64,000 nucleotides of DNA from Paraburkholderia sp. DHOC27 (GTDB lineage: Bacteria; Pseudomonadota; Gammaproteobacteria; Burkholderiales; Burkholderiaceae): positions 124,001-188,000 of the forward strand of contig NZ_QVQV01000001.1 of the NCBI RefSeq assembly GCF_003429005.1, read 5' to 3'. Made by a program: the position numbers and the translations under genes. Below are positions 1-9,352 of the stretch, in pieces. Every line of letters starts with the position of its first letter. Position 1 is the first letter of the stretch. The notes beneath the pieces were generated by a model. It made no database searches. It was not told the origin of the DNA and saw nothing but the letters and a program-made list of their open reading frames with translations.

Positions 1-521
1 TCGATCCGGGCAGCGTCGAACGCTGGCGGGCAAGGCTGGATACGCTGCCCGCTGGCCGCAAGATCGGCCTCGTGTGGAAAGGCAATCCGCAGCATCACAA
101 CGACGCGCATCGGTCACTGCCTTCGCTCGCGACGCTGGCTTCGCTCTGGACGCTGCCGGAGGTGAACTTCGTGAGTCTCCAGAAAGGCCCCGCAGAAAGC
201 GAGGCGCACGACGCGCCCGCGAGTTTGCCGCTTCTGCACCTCGGCTCGGACGTGCAAGACCTCGCCGACAGCGCCGCCATCATCAGCCAGCTCGATCTGG
301 TGGTGTGCGTAGACACGTCGGTCGCGCATCTCGCTGCTTCGCTGCGTCGGCCATGCTGGATATTGCTGCCGGCAACAGCCGTGGACTGGCGATGGCTGCA
401 CGGCAGAGACGACTCGCCGTGGTATCCGGATACCGTACGGCTGTTTCGACAAGCCGCGGGCGAGCCGTGGACTGCCGTGGTCGAGAGAGTGCGGCGCGCG
501 TATATCGAGCAGTTTGTTTAA
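1..521 (+). CDS. Glycosyltransferase, GT9/TPR-type, C-terminal part (partial at 5' end)
   Basis: The reading frame is already open at the first base of the window and closes with TAA at 519-521, so only the C-terminal 172 or so residues are seen. The visible part has an IGLVWKGNP strand followed by the motif DLVVCVDTSVAHLAASL, typical of the nucleotide-sugar-binding C-terminal lobe of heptosyltransferase-like (GT9) domains that often follow TPR repeats in Burkholderia proteins. The DTSVAHLA element normally contacts the sugar nucleotide. The N-terminal half lies outside the window, so TPR repeats cannot be confirmed. It probably modifies surface glycans or proteins. The frame is certain; the exact family is inferred. 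Confidence 0.8.
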   Translation, partial: DPGSVERWRARLDTLPAGRKIGLVWKGNPQHHNDAHRSLPSLATLASLWTLPEVNFVSLQKGPAESEAHDAPASLPLLHLGSDVQDLADSAAIISQLDLVVCVDTSVAHLAASLRRPCWILLPATAVDWRWLHGRDDSPWYPDTVRLFRQAAGEPWTAVVERVRRAYIEQFV

Positions 522-753
522 GGCGCGCAGCGCAGCGAGTCATTGCATGCCGATAGCCCGCACTTAATGGGCTGCTTCAATCACCATACGTGGTTGACGT
601 TTCCAGAAAACCGGCAATACTTCGAAACACTGCACTCCCGATTTTTCTTTAATTCAATGTTCCCTACGCTTTGCGTCGACCGTCGACGCAATGGCGTGGT
701 GCGTCTGTGCCTCACCTCCGCATGGCACACATTCGAATCCGGAGAGTCCTGTC

Positions 754-2097
754 ATGAACTTCTCGCACACGCTTATCGGGCTCACCCTTTGCGCTGGGCT
801 GGCATTCGCAACGCCCCTCACCCACGCACAGACGTCTCCCTCTTCCGACACGCGAGCAGGCTGCGTTTATCGTGGCCCCAATGGCTTGCAGTTTCTGGAC
901 CGCACGCAACGAACGCGCGCGCAACTCACGGCGGATCTTCAGGAGGCCTATTCCGCCGGTGCAAGTCTGAGTGACCCCTGCCTTTCCGGACAGGTCGCCG
1001 CCATGCCGGCGAGCGCCTATGCTGCACTGGCAAGCCAGTATCCGAAGAGCTATCAACCGTTGCCGCCTTCCACAGCAAACCTGTCCGCCGCGGCACTCGT
1101 CTCTGGCAGCGCCACCGCAGCGCTTGGGGCTTCTTTCGCGGTCAAATTCAGTTTCACGAATCTGGACAACCTGGTTCCAGCGGGATTTCTCCCGTTCTTT
1201 TCGCCACTCGGGCCAACGCTGGATGGCCGCGTCTTCGGCACGGCCTATGACAGCAACGCCAACGGCTATGTCTCGGTGTACCAGGGCGGCACCATCAAGG
1301 CACTGGCAGCGGGCTATGCGAACGTGGTCTCGCATCTTGGCCTGGTGGGCGGCTATGTCATCACGGACCCGGTCAATTACTATCAGCAGGCAGCCGTGTT
1401 CGTCGGCAATAACGTGCAACTGATTCCGCGCGTGCAGGGCGAGGTCAGCAGTTTTGTGCAGGCCATCAACGACTTTGGTCTGTTGATCGTGGCATCCATT
1501 GATGCCAGCGGCAACGAGACCCACTACCTTTACCGCAATGGTAAAGCCAGCGTCATCAAGATCAGCGTAAGTGGTTTGCAAACCGTGCTGACCGGCATGA
1601 ACGATTCTGGCGTGATAGTCGGATACGAAATACTGCCTGGCTTCCAGTATCTGGCATTCAAATACGTAAGCGCGACGGGCACGACCACCCCCCTTCCACC
1701 GCTGCCTACCGAACCCAATTCGTGGGCGTTGGGTATCAACGAACTGGGCGACGTGGTCGGCTATTCGTTCGTCTCTGGAGGGATAGAGCGCGTCGGGCTC
1801 TGGCAGGGCAATAGCAGCTTCACGCCCTACTTCGTGGAAGGCACGCCCGCCGTGCCAACCGTCAGCAACTCACTGCTCGTGAACGATCTTCGGCAGATCG
1901 TGATAACGTTCACGAACGACGGCCAAAGCTACCTCGTGCCGCAAAAAGGCGTGCGGGTAGCGCTGGTGAACACCATTGCCTATGACCCCAGCGTCAACGG
2001 CACGCCGTCGTACATTTTCGGCCTTAGCGATTTCGACGTGTTTTCCGGCACGACGTCCCTGGGCATTGATTTCGTCGCAGCACCCAGGCTGCCGTAG
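754..2097 (+). CDS. Secreted HAF-repeat (probable extracellular repeat) protein
   Basis: A protein of 447 residues. I chose the ATG at 754 because GGAGAG lies eight bases upstream and the protein then begins with a clean Sec signal peptide (hydrophobic stretch ending near THAQ). An in-frame start farther upstream would add residues with no signal character. The body contains at least four HAF-like units, recognisable as INDxG/MNDSGVIVGY/INELGDVVGY followed by a W or F strand. These units suggest a beta-propeller-like extracellular protein of unknown role. It stands alone between a glycosyltransferase and a phosphate transporter. No enzymatic motif is visible. Confidence 0.8.
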   Translation: MNFSHTLIGLTLCAGLAFATPLTHAQTSPSSDTRAGCVYRGPNGLQFLDRTQRTRAQLTADLQEAYSAGASLSDPCLSGQVAAMPASAYAALASQYPKSYQPLPPSTANLSAAALVSGSATAALGASFAVKFSFTNLDNLVPAGFLPFFSPLGPTLDGRVFGTAYDSNANGYVSVYQGGTIKALAAGYANVVSHLGLVGGYVITDPVNYYQQAAVFVGNNVQLIPRVQGEVSSFVQAINDFGLLIVASIDASGNETHYLYRNGKASVIKISVSGLQTVLTGMNDSGVIVGYEILPGFQYLAFKYVSATGTTTPLPPLPTEPNSWALGINELGDVVGYSFVSGGIERVGLWQGNSSFTPYFVEGTPAVPTVSNSLLVNDLRQIVITFTNDGQSYLVPQKGVRVALVNTIAYDPSVNGTPSYIFGLSDFDVFSGTTSLGIDFVAAPRLP

Positions 2098-2160
2098 CCC
2101 ACTCTGATTTGCCGAGGCATCGCCACTGTGGACTGGTTTTCCGCGCCGACGGAGCTCGCC

Positions 2161-3747
2161 ATGCCGGACATCGCTTCCTCTGAGGTGGGCCTCACGAACC
2201 GGCGCAGCCGCCAGCTCGGCTTTGCGGTTTTCTTTGCCATCCTCGCGTGCGGAGCCGTGTATGTTGCGGCGCATCTGGCCGCTGACCTCCGGCCCGTCCG
2301 GCAGGCTTCCATCCTGCCTTACCTGCTGCTTGGCGTGGCGCTGCTGATCGCCCTCGGATTCGAGTTCGTGAATGGCTTTCACGACACCTCGAACGCCGTC
2401 GCCACGGTCATTTATACAAACTCGCTCGATCCCCATCTCGCCGTGATCTGGTCAGGGATCTGGAATTTCCTCGGCGTGCTCGTTTCGACGGGGGCGGTTG
2501 CTTTCGGCATCCTGCAACTGCTGCCCGTCGAACTCATTCTGAAGGTTGGGCAAAGCGCGGGCTTTGCGATGGTGTTCGCGTTGCTCGTCGCGGCCATCGT
2601 ATGGAATCTTGGCACGTGGTATCTGGGCTTGCCGTCGTCGAGTTCGCACACGCTGATCGGCTCGATCATCGGCGTGGGGCTGGCCAACGAATTGATGCAG
2701 GGGCCATCGGGCACGAGCGGCGTGGATTGGGATCAGGCGCTCGGTGTGGGCAAAGCGTTACTGTTTTCCCCCATCGTCGGCTTCGTTCTTTCGGCGCTAT
2801 TGCTCCTCATATTGAAAGCGGTCGTGCACATTCCGCAGCTTTATAAAGAGCCAAATGGCGAAGCGCCGCCGCCATTGTGGATTCGGGCCCTGCTGATCTT
2901 GACCTGCACCGGCGTGTCGTTTGCACACGGCTCGAACGACGGCCAGAAAGGCATGGGGCTCATCATGCTGATCCTGATCGGCACCGTGCCCACGGTGTAC
3001 GCACTGAATCGGACCGTGACGCCTGCGGAAACGCAGGCATTTGTCGCTATCGCACGCAACGCATCCAGCGCGCTCGCCCGCTACACCGGCGACGTAGCGC
3101 CGCCTGCCGACGCCCGCTTGGCGCTCGAAGCCTATATTGGCACGCGTCATTTAAAACCGGACACGCTGCCGGCCCTCAAGCAGATCACCGACACGATTGC
3201 CGATCAGGTGGCGCAGTCGGGTTCCATTGCGAACCTGCCGCAAGATCTCGTGGATAACGTGCGCAACAACATGTATGTGGCTTCTGAAGCGCTGCAACTG
3301 ATCGAGAAAACGAAGGCCATCAAGTTCGCACCGGATGACGCAACCGCCATCGACGCATACAGAAAACAGATGGACCACGCCACCCGCTTCATCCCGTCAT
3401 GGGTGAAAGTCGCCGTTGCGATGGCATTGGGACTCGGAACGATGGTGGGATGGAAACGCATCGTGGTGACCGTGGGCGAGAAGATCGGCAAGCAACATCT
3501 CACCTACGGACAGGGTGCCGCGGCCGAAACGGTGGCCATGCTCACGATTGGTGCAGCGGACGTCTGGGGTCTGCCCGTTTCGACGACGCACGTGCTTGCC
3601 TCCGGCATAGCCGGCACGATGGCGGCTAACGGTTCGGGACTGCAATGGAACACCGTACGCAATCTCGTGCTCGCATGGGTGCTGACCTTGCCGGCGTCAA
3701 TCACGCTCGCGGCCGTTCTGTACTGGATATTTCATCAGATGTTCTAA
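2161..3747 (+). CDS. Inorganic phosphate transporter, PiT family
   Basis: A 528-residue inner-membrane protein that would carry out low-affinity, proton-coupled uptake of phosphate as a metal-phosphate complex. The two inverted PiT signature regions are clear: GFEFVNGFHDTSNAVATVIYT in the first half and VSFAHGSNDGQKGMG in the second, with the paired STTHVLASGI/SSSHTLIGSIIG sequences that also mark the family. About ten hydrophobic helices are interrupted by a long hydrophilic central loop (roughly residues 290-410), as in E. coli PitA. The ATG at 2161 is preferred over a GTG at 2128 because GGAG lies six bases before it. No phoU-like (DUF47) partner is adjacent. Confidence 0.93.
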   Translation: MPDIASSEVGLTNRRSRQLGFAVFFAILACGAVYVAAHLAADLRPVRQASILPYLLLGVALLIALGFEFVNGFHDTSNAVATVIYTNSLDPHLAVIWSGIWNFLGVLVSTGAVAFGILQLLPVELILKVGQSAGFAMVFALLVAAIVWNLGTWYLGLPSSSSHTLIGSIIGVGLANELMQGPSGTSGVDWDQALGVGKALLFSPIVGFVLSALLLLILKAVVHIPQLYKEPNGEAPPPLWIRALLILTCTGVSFAHGSNDGQKGMGLIMLILIGTVPTVYALNRTVTPAETQAFVAIARNASSALARYTGDVAPPADARLALEAYIGTRHLKPDTLPALKQITDTIADQVAQSGSIANLPQDLVDNVRNNMYVASEALQLIEKTKAIKFAPDDATAIDAYRKQMDHATRFIPSWVKVAVAMALGLGTMVGWKRIVVTVGEKIGKQHLTYGQGAAAETVAMLTIGAADVWGLPVSTTHVLASGIAGTMAANGSGLQWNTVRNLVLAWVLTLPASITLAAVLYWIFHQMF

Positions 3748-3982
3748 GCAACGTGGCGTTCGCGCAACGCCCGCCACGGCGTAAACAAAATTAAAACGCT
3801 GCGAGCCGCCCTGCGCGCACCACCGGGCCCGTGAAATTTTTATGACGTGGCCAACGCTTTTTCCGCAAAGGCAATCCTTCGGACCGTGGCGTATTCTGGC
3901 GTTCCCCTTCCCCGTACCCCGCCCGTTTAAATTACACCAATTGCCGCGTGGTATTGAATCTGTCCCATCACGGAGAGATCTC

Positions 3983-5182
3983 ATGAAATGTCCGCGTATT
4001 GCTCTCGCCGCGTCGCTACTGGTCGCCAGCGCCGCGCATGCCCAAAGCAGCGTCACGCTGTTCGGTTTGATCGACACCAGTCTTCTCTATACCAACAATG
4101 CCCGTAGCAATGCAGCCAAGCCGTCAGCGGGCGGCGGCACGCAATGGCAGGAGTTTGCCGGCAGCGTCTATACGCCGCGTTGGGGCCTGCGTGGCAGCGA
4201 AGATCTCGGCGGTGGCTTGAGCGCCGTGTTCTGGTTGGAAAACGGTTTCAACTCCACGAACGGCACGTTCAAGAACGGCGGCGATCTGTTCGGCCGGCAG
4301 GCGTGGGTTGGCTTGAGCGCAAGCCAATACGGCACAGTGACCTTGGGGCGGCAATATGATTTCATGGTGACCTACCTCGCGCCGCTCAGCGCGACAGGGT
4401 CCGGCTTTGGCGGCAACCTGGCGGATCACCCGTACGACAACGACAACCTGAACAACGACATGCGGATGAACAACTCCGTGAAGTTCGCCAGCGTCGCGTT
4501 CGACGGCCTGAAGGTGGGCGCCTTGTACGCCTTCTCGAATCAGGCCGGCCAGGTGTCCAACAACAATGCCTATAGCGCGGGCCTCGCCTATACGTACGGC
4601 CCGATCAATCTCGCGGCTTCCTACCTGCAGATCAACCGCGACGCAAACGCACAGAACGCAACCGGCGCGGTGAGCACCGGCGACGGCGACGCGCTGACGG
4701 TAGGCGGCCTGCAACGGATGTTCGGCGTGGGCGCGCAGTATATGTTCGGCAAGTCGTCCGTTGGCCTGCTCTGGACCCACAGTTCCACCGAGAGTCCGTC
4801 GAGTCTCTGGTTCGGCGGCAGTACCGCCAACGGCGCGCTGCCCGGACCTTCGAACGGGGCAGGCAACTACATCAAGTTCGACAACTTTGAAGTCAACGGC
4901 CGCTACTTTCTGCAAACCAACCTGAGTCTGGGTGCTTCCTACACCTACACGATGGCCTCGTTCGATTCGGCAACCGGCAATGCGTCCCCGCACTGGAATC
5001 AGGTGATGGCGCAGGCCGATTACCTGCTTTCAGCGCGCACGGACGTTTACCTCGAAGGGGTCTATCAGCGCGTGGGGGGCGGCAATAACATTTCAGCGTT
5101 CGATGCGGGTGTCTATACCTTGAACCCGGCTACCGGAAATCAGCAGGTGGTCGTAGCGGTTGGGCTTAAGCATAAGTTTTAG
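3983..5182 (+). CDS. Outer-membrane porin, Burkholderia gram-negative type
   Basis: A 399-residue general diffusion porin that forms a 16-strand trimeric beta barrel. The ATG at 3983 is preceded by GGAGAGATCTC and gives a signal peptide cleaved after SAAHAQ. The mature protein starts with SSVTLFGLIDTSLLYTNN, the typical first strand of Burkholderiales porins. The features RWGLRGSEDLGGGLSAVFWLE and GRQAWVGL are family hallmarks, and the last residue is Phe (KHKF), the usual signal for BAM-dependent insertion. A GC-rich hairpin follows the stop codon. The gene stands alone in its orientation. A specific substrate cannot be inferred. Confidence 0.95.
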   Translation: MKCPRIALAASLLVASAAHAQSSVTLFGLIDTSLLYTNNARSNAAKPSAGGGTQWQEFAGSVYTPRWGLRGSEDLGGGLSAVFWLENGFNSTNGTFKNGGDLFGRQAWVGLSASQYGTVTLGRQYDFMVTYLAPLSATGSGFGGNLADHPYDNDNLNNDMRMNNSVKFASVAFDGLKVGALYAFSNQAGQVSNNNAYSAGLAYTYGPINLAASYLQINRDANAQNATGAVSTGDGDALTVGGLQRMFGVGAQYMFGKSSVGLLWTHSSTESPSSLWFGGSTANGALPGPSNGAGNYIKFDNFEVNGRYFLQTNLSLGASYTYTMASFDSATGNASPHWNQVMAQADYLLSARTDVYLEGVYQRVGGGNNISAFDAGVYTLNPATGNQQVVVAVGLKHKF

Positions 5183-5191
5183 AGGGAGTGA

Positions 5192-5236
5192 CGGTCGCCT
5201 GCGGTGTGCAATGCCGGCAGGCGACCGGCTATTTCT
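5192..5236 (+). terminator. Rho-independent terminator of the porin gene
   Basis: CGGTCGCCTGC at 5192-5202 pairs perfectly with GCAGGCGACCG at 5217-5227, an 11-bp stem. It is followed by a short T-rich stretch (ATTTCTTT). It starts ten bases after the porin stop codon. Confidence 0.8.
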
Positions 5237-5386
5237 TTGGAACCAATGTCATGTGCTCGCGCTCGACGCCGCCTCGCTCAGTGTGGGCAGATTCGGCAAA
5301 CAGCTTGCGTACGAGATAGATCACCGCGAAACCCATCAGCAATCCTGACAATGTATCGCACAGGTAGTGTGCTTCCTGGGTTGGGT
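5229..5386 (-). pseudogene. C-terminal remnant of a PAP2-family phosphatase
   Basis: Reading the minus strand from about 5386 down to the TAG at 5229-5231 gives about 51 codons that include EAHYLCDTLSGLLMGFAVIYL. This is the last catalytic motif (H-Y-x-x-D-x-L-x-G) and final transmembrane helix of a type 2 phosphatidic-acid phosphatase, followed by an ordinary hydrophilic tail. An in-frame TAA lies directly upstream, and the sequence beyond it belongs to the neighbouring VOC gene, so the N-terminal part of the enzyme is missing. The fragment has no start codon in a sensible place. I read it as a decayed gene. The family call rests on this one motif and helix. Confidence 0.6.
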
Positions 5387-5394
5387 GGTTTTAT

Positions 5395-5787
5395 CTATTT
5401 CGACTGGCGACGAAAGCTCCGGCTGGAGATTGAAATGGAATTGCCGTCAGGGTCTTTGGCGTTGGCAAAGCTGTAACCATCGGCTTGATGGGACGCGCCA
5501 AATTCGAGTCCGTCTTTCGCACATTGCTCCTTGAAGCCCTCGACGTCCTCAACATCGAAGACCAGTTTCACCAGCACCTGTCCGCTCTTTTGTCCTTTTG
5601 CGGCCTGGTGAACCATCATAATGGCGCCACCCTGCGGCGATATCAGCTCGGCTATTCTCCCGTCGGCATCCCATTGACATGCGAAGCCAAAATGGCGCAC
5701 ATAGAACGCGCAGGTCTTTTGCATATCTCTGGCATAGAGAAGTATCCGGTTCAGTGCCGGTCGCGTCTCTTTCCCGCTGTCGTCCAT
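5395..5787 (-). CDS. VOC-family (glyoxalase/bleomycin-resistance fold) protein
   Basis: A 130-residue single-domain vicinal-oxygen-chelate protein. The ATG at 5787 is preceded by AGAGGGG. Two beta-alpha-beta-beta-beta modules are visible: NRILLYARDMQKTCAFYVRHFGF at the start and KLVFDVEDVEGFKEQCAKDGLEF in the second half, ending with AKDPDGNSISISSRS. The residue before the first strand that usually binds metal (His) is replaced (NRILLY), so it may not be a metal-dependent glyoxalase. Substrate unknown. The end of the gene abuts the PAP2 remnant, which suggests a deletion at this junction. Confidence 0.85.
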   Translation of the reverse strand: MDDSGKETRPALNRILLYARDMQKTCAFYVRHFGFACQWDADGRIAELISPQGGAIMMVHQAAKGQKSGQVLVKLVFDVEDVEGFKEQCAKDGLEFGASHQADGYSFANAKDPDGNSISISSRSFRRQSK

Positions 5788-5823
5788 ATACGCCCCTCTT
5801 TGTATGTTCTATGGTTTGCGCGG

Positions 5824-7035
5824 CTACTGCGAGATCAGATCCTGAAGCACCATCTGGGTTGATTGCACGCCGCTCGCCCGGCTGACGACGACAGGCACAC
5901 TCGCCACGCGCGGCGCTTCGAGCATCTCGCGTATCGTGAACAGGCTTTGCGCGTCGGCGGGAAGCGCGCCGACTTTCGTCACAATGTCACCGACCTGGAT
6001 ACCGGCCTTTGCTGCGGGTCCGTTGGCCGTTACATCCACCACGCGCAGCCCTTGCTGTTCGGATAGCCCTAGCCACATGCCACTTCGATCGTAGCGATCC
6101 GGCGCATCGAAGCCGGCATTCTTCGAAAGCCACATGACGTGGCGCCCATAATCGAAGGACACCGTGAATCGCTTCAGGATGCCCATTCCAATACTGCCTG
6201 CACGGTCGCCTCGGGTGAAAGCGCCCGCCTTCTGAAGCGACAGGCGCGTCACCGGCGCGGGTACTGGCAGGTCGCCCATTGAAAACCGTGCAGGGCGACC
6301 GACGATGCCACGAATCGGGCCGCCACCGCCATATCCCGTCATCGCCTCGACGGTCTTGCCCATTTGCGTGTCCAGATGGTGCGCGCGCCAGAAAGCACCG
6401 AACAGCGTCAGACTGAAACGGTCGCCGGTATCAATCTGGAACGACGCGCTTATGCCATCAACCGAAGCTTCCACGACGGGCATGGCGTTCTCGTCCAGCG
6501 AGAAAGGCATTGCGATCGCATTTGCCGCGGGCTTGAAGTGATTGCGATCCTGAATCGTGATCTGCCTGCGGGCGGCGTCTAACGTCAACACGTACTTCTG
6601 GAAAAGCTCCGTGCCCAGCACGCCGTCGAAATGCTGAAAGCCAATCACGCGGGCAAGTTTGACCGTGTCCATTGCGGGAACATCCACGGCGCCGATGGAG
6701 AACGAACCCACAGCCACATCGTTCAGATGTACGTTGTCAAAGGACAGTTGCTGCTCGCCGGTTCCCGTTCCGGTGCCGGCGCTGGTGGGGACCAGCTTCA
6801 ACTTCTCCGCGAGAGCCGTGCTGATGGTCGAACTCGACGAGCCGGTATCCAGAATGAAAGAGAATGGGCCCTGTGCATCGACCTGCACGCTAACAAAGGG
6901 GCGGTTGTCGATGATCGAAAGGGGAAACGTTTGACGCGCGAGATCATCAGGGGTCCGCGCGAAACCGGTCGCCGAACTGGAAACATAGGCACACACGCAA
7001 AGCAATGCCAGCAAGCTGTATCGTACGAAACGCAT
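5824..7035 (-). CDS. Periplasmic aspartyl protease with C-terminal PDZ domain
   Basis: A 403-residue exported protein. The ATG at 7035 is preceded by GGGGGAGAACAAG. It starts with a signal peptide (RYSLLALLCVCAYVSSSATGFA). Two retropepsin-like active-site motifs are in one chain: LDTGSSSSTIS in the first lobe and QIDTGDRFSLTLF in the second, so both catalytic aspartates may come from a single polypeptide. The last 90 residues form a PDZ domain (GLRVVDVTANGPAAKAGIQVGDIVTKVG) that would bind the C-termini of substrates. It is probably an envelope protease or peptide-binding protein. Natural substrates are unknown. Confidence 0.85.
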   Translation of the reverse strand: MRFVRYSLLALLCVCAYVSSSATGFARTPDDLARQTFPLSIIDNRPFVSVQVDAQGPFSFILDTGSSSSTISTALAEKLKLVPTSAGTGTGTGEQQLSFDNVHLNDVAVGSFSIGAVDVPAMDTVKLARVIGFQHFDGVLGTELFQKYVLTLDAARRQITIQDRNHFKPAANAIAMPFSLDENAMPVVEASVDGISASFQIDTGDRFSLTLFGAFWRAHHLDTQMGKTVEAMTGYGGGGPIRGIVGRPARFSMGDLPVPAPVTRLSLQKAGAFTRGDRAGSIGMGILKRFTVSFDYGRHVMWLSKNAGFDAPDRYDRSGMWLGLSEQQGLRVVDVTANGPAAKAGIQVGDIVTKVGALPADAQSLFTIREMLEAPRVASVPVVVSRASGVQSTQMVLQDLISQ

Positions 7036-7141
7036 TCTTGTTCTCCCCCTGCTCGACCATTATCAGCGTGTCCCTTTCCAGCACCCTGCTCATTATTATC
7101 GCGCAACCATGCCCATGGACAGCGCCGCACGTAAGCGCCGA

Positions 7142-7837
7142 TTACGGCAACGGATGGGCGGCGCCCGCTGCGGACAACAGCGAAACGGCAACCTGATCAG
7201 GCATGCCGTTGGCGTCGATCGCCCCCGCTGCTGCCAGCGCGCTGAGATCGCTGGCGACACCCGCTTGCCCGAGCGCGAACGATGTCGTCAGAAACGCGGG
7301 TGTGCTCAGCGTGAGCGTGTAATGCTGCTGCAGATTCGTCACGACGGCTGCTTGCGCGGCCTGCACGTCCGACTGATTCGACAGCACCTGCTGGAACTGC
7401 GCGTTGGTCTGGAAGCTGGCGATCAAACCATTCTCGTTGGTGCCGAGTTGCGAGGCGAGGTAGACCATCATCAACTCGGTCTCGGGCGTCGTGTTGAAAG
7501 TACCTCCGGCGTAGGCCAGCGAATGCAGGCTCGTGCTGCCGGAGGTCACGGTGAGAAGGCACGGCGGTGTTGCGTTGAGCGCGATCGTGTAGTGCCCGCC
7601 GCTGTCGGACACGGCCGTGCCCGAGCCCTGCACGCAACTGACGCCAACCGTTGCGTTGGCAAGTGCACTGCCGGTGGCGGCCGTGCCGGACAGAGAGACG
7701 TTGGGCGGCACGCCTCCGCCGCCGCAACTGTCGAGGCCGATGCAGGAGTTGCCACCACAGGCTGCCAGCGTGACGAGGGTCGCCGCACAACAGGCAGCGC
7801 GCACAGGACGAACCCAACACGCGAAGTGCGCGTTCAT
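7142..7837 (-). CDS. Hypothetical lipoprotein
   Basis: A 231-residue protein with a lipoprotein signal ending in the lipobox LAAC, followed by a Cys/Gly-rich segment (GGNSCIGLDSCGGGG). Residues 50-110 look like a small beta-sandwich of the carboxypeptidase-regulatory or SdrD-B type (GTAATGSALANATVGVSCV), and the C-terminal half is helical. It should be lipidated and attached to the envelope. I do not recognise a catalytic motif. Its start is followed closely upstream by GGGGGC, a reasonable ribosome-binding site. Confidence 0.7.
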   Translation of the reverse strand: MNAHFACWVRPVRAACCAATLVTLAACGGNSCIGLDSCGGGGVPPNVSLSGTAATGSALANATVGVSCVQGSGTAVSDSGGHYTIALNATPPCLLTVTSGSTSLHSLAYAGGTFNTTPETELMMVYLASQLGTNENGLIASFQTNAQFQQVLSNQSDVQAAQAAVVTNLQQHYTLTLSTPAFLTTSFALGQAGVASDLSALAAAGAIDANGMPDQVAVSLLSAAGAAHPLP

Positions 7838-7943
7838 GATTGCCCCCGTTGAGGGATCAGGATGGGGAAGTCGGCTCCAGCCAACAGACCGACGCCAGCG
7901 GCTATTCTAGCGCCCCATTCATGAAGAGGGTGCCCCCGCCCGG

Positions 7944-8777
7944 TCAGGCCGCCCGCGCCGTAATGAGACGCTGGCTCCATCCTGTGCGGATTCGCCCGTC
8001 GTCGTCCTGCACAGCAGCGAGCGCAGGCAGCAGCCTCTCGCGGAGCATGCCTCGGCCCTTGGGTGACAAGCGGTCGACATCGTACGTCGTGGACAGCGAT
8101 TCCCAGAACTCTTCGGGTGTGGGATGCCAGCTCACGTCGACATCCTGGCATCCAACGTCGCAAAACGCTTGCGCAAGCAGCGATCGCCACCCTGCTTCGG
8201 ATTGCATCCTCAGGTCTCCGAAACGAACATGCGCGCCTTCTTCATGGACGACAGGCCGAAGCACGTCGAGATAGACCTGCTTGACGGGACCGGATAGAAA
8301 CGCCCGTCCGACGATGAAGGCCAGGGTTCCGCCGGGCCTTAGAACGCGGTGAATCTCCGAGAAAACCCGATCTATGTCGTCCATGAGCATCAGCGCCATA
8401 TGGCTTAGCACATAGTCGACGCTGCCTGTTTCCAACGACAACGCTTGCGCGCGCTCTTTAAGCAACGACACGTGGCCAGGTAATTTCGCTCTGGCCGCGT
8501 CGAGTTCGCCCTGGCTCATATCGACACCGACTAGCTTGAGATCGGCGTCTGCCCTGGCAGAGAGCAACGCGAGAAGCGGACCGTCACCGCAGGCGAGATC
8601 CACCACCGTCAGCGCACCACGATGCGCCGGAATCAGCGAGGCCAGCAGGTGATACGACGATGCGTAGGTCGTGCCGTCTGTCGTAGCAGGAAGGCCGCCA
8701 AAGGCCGCGGTCGTGGAGCCTGCGGTGCGTTGATGGAAGTCCTGCAAGTAGCGTTCGGCGGCTGAAGGTTCGTTCAA
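7944..8777 (-). CDS. SAM-dependent class I methyltransferase
   Basis: About 277 residues. Motif I is VVDLACGDGPLLALLS, followed by VGVDMSQGELDAARAKL (acidic loop) and VDYVLSHMALMLMDDIDRVFSEIHRVLRPGGTLAFIVG, the usual motifs of Methyltransf_11 enzymes acting on small molecules. The frame stays open upstream to 8861, but the extra residues are unlike protein, and family members begin just before SAAERYLQDFHQRTAG, so I place the start at a TTG at 8777. No strong ribosome-binding site supports any start. The acceptor substrate is unknown. Confidence 0.75.
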   Translation of the reverse strand: MNEPSAAERYLQDFHQRTAGSTTAAFGGLPATTDGTTYASSYHLLASLIPAHRGALTVVDLACGDGPLLALLSARADADLKLVGVDMSQGELDAARAKLPGHVSLLKERAQALSLETGSVDYVLSHMALMLMDDIDRVFSEIHRVLRPGGTLAFIVGRAFLSGPVKQVYLDVLRPVVHEEGAHVRFGDLRMQSEAGWRSLLAQAFCDVGCQDVDVSWHPTPEEFWESLSTTYDVDRLSPKGRGMLRERLLPALAAVQDDDGRIRTGWSQRLITARAA

Positions 8778-8927
8778 GGGAATCGCCCGGCAAGTAGGAA
8801 AGGTCACTACTATAGATTGCCGCGGGCATGCTGTGACACATCGTGGCACGCCGACGTACAACCCCCGACGTACAACCCGTTAGCGCAATAGCGAATACGG
8901 TTCGAACAGTGCGACATCCCAATTCGC

Positions 8928-9233
8928 TCAAATGCCCCCCGGCGTCTGTGAGCAGATCAAGACGGCTTGCCGCATGAGAGCATGCTTCGTCGGGTCCTGA
9001 AACATTTGCGCGACCGACAGGCCAGCATTGCTCGCCACTTCCTGCAAGCACTGCGGGTTGTTCAGGCGCACCACAGCAGGCGAAATAGTCGCGGCAAGTG
9101 CGAATCCCGCGACCACGATGAAACCCGCAGTCACGACGATTGCAATGCCCAGGCGAACGTGGCTGGCGAAAGCGCCCCGCTGCCCCATTGGCGAGTGAGA
9201 AATTCCAGGCTGCTGACTCCGCACTGAGTTCAT
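8928..9233 (-). CDS. Small hypothetical membrane/secreted protein
   Basis: A protein of 101 residues from the ATG at 9233. A hydrophilic N-terminal segment precedes one hydrophobic helix (IAIVVTAGFIVVAGFALAATI), and a short C-terminal domain has two cysteines (NPQCLQEV, VLICSQT) that could form a disulfide outside the cytoplasm. No family is recognised. An upstream ATG at 9272 is in frame but lacks a ribosome-binding site. The coding evidence is an open frame with a plausible topology only. Confidence 0.5.
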   Translation of the reverse strand: MNSVRSQQPGISHSPMGQRGAFASHVRLGIAIVVTAGFIVVAGFALAATISPAVVRLNNPQCLQEVASNAGLSVAQMFQDPTKHALMRQAVLICSQTPGGI

Positions 9234-9352
9234 GATCGACGCCGCTCCACACAAGTTAATGAACAACGGCATTGTGCGTGCGCAGAGTTAGCTAAAAATG
9301 ATGAACGCGGGAGCTTCGTTGGTCCTCGATCAGGCGCTCTGAAATCAATGCA

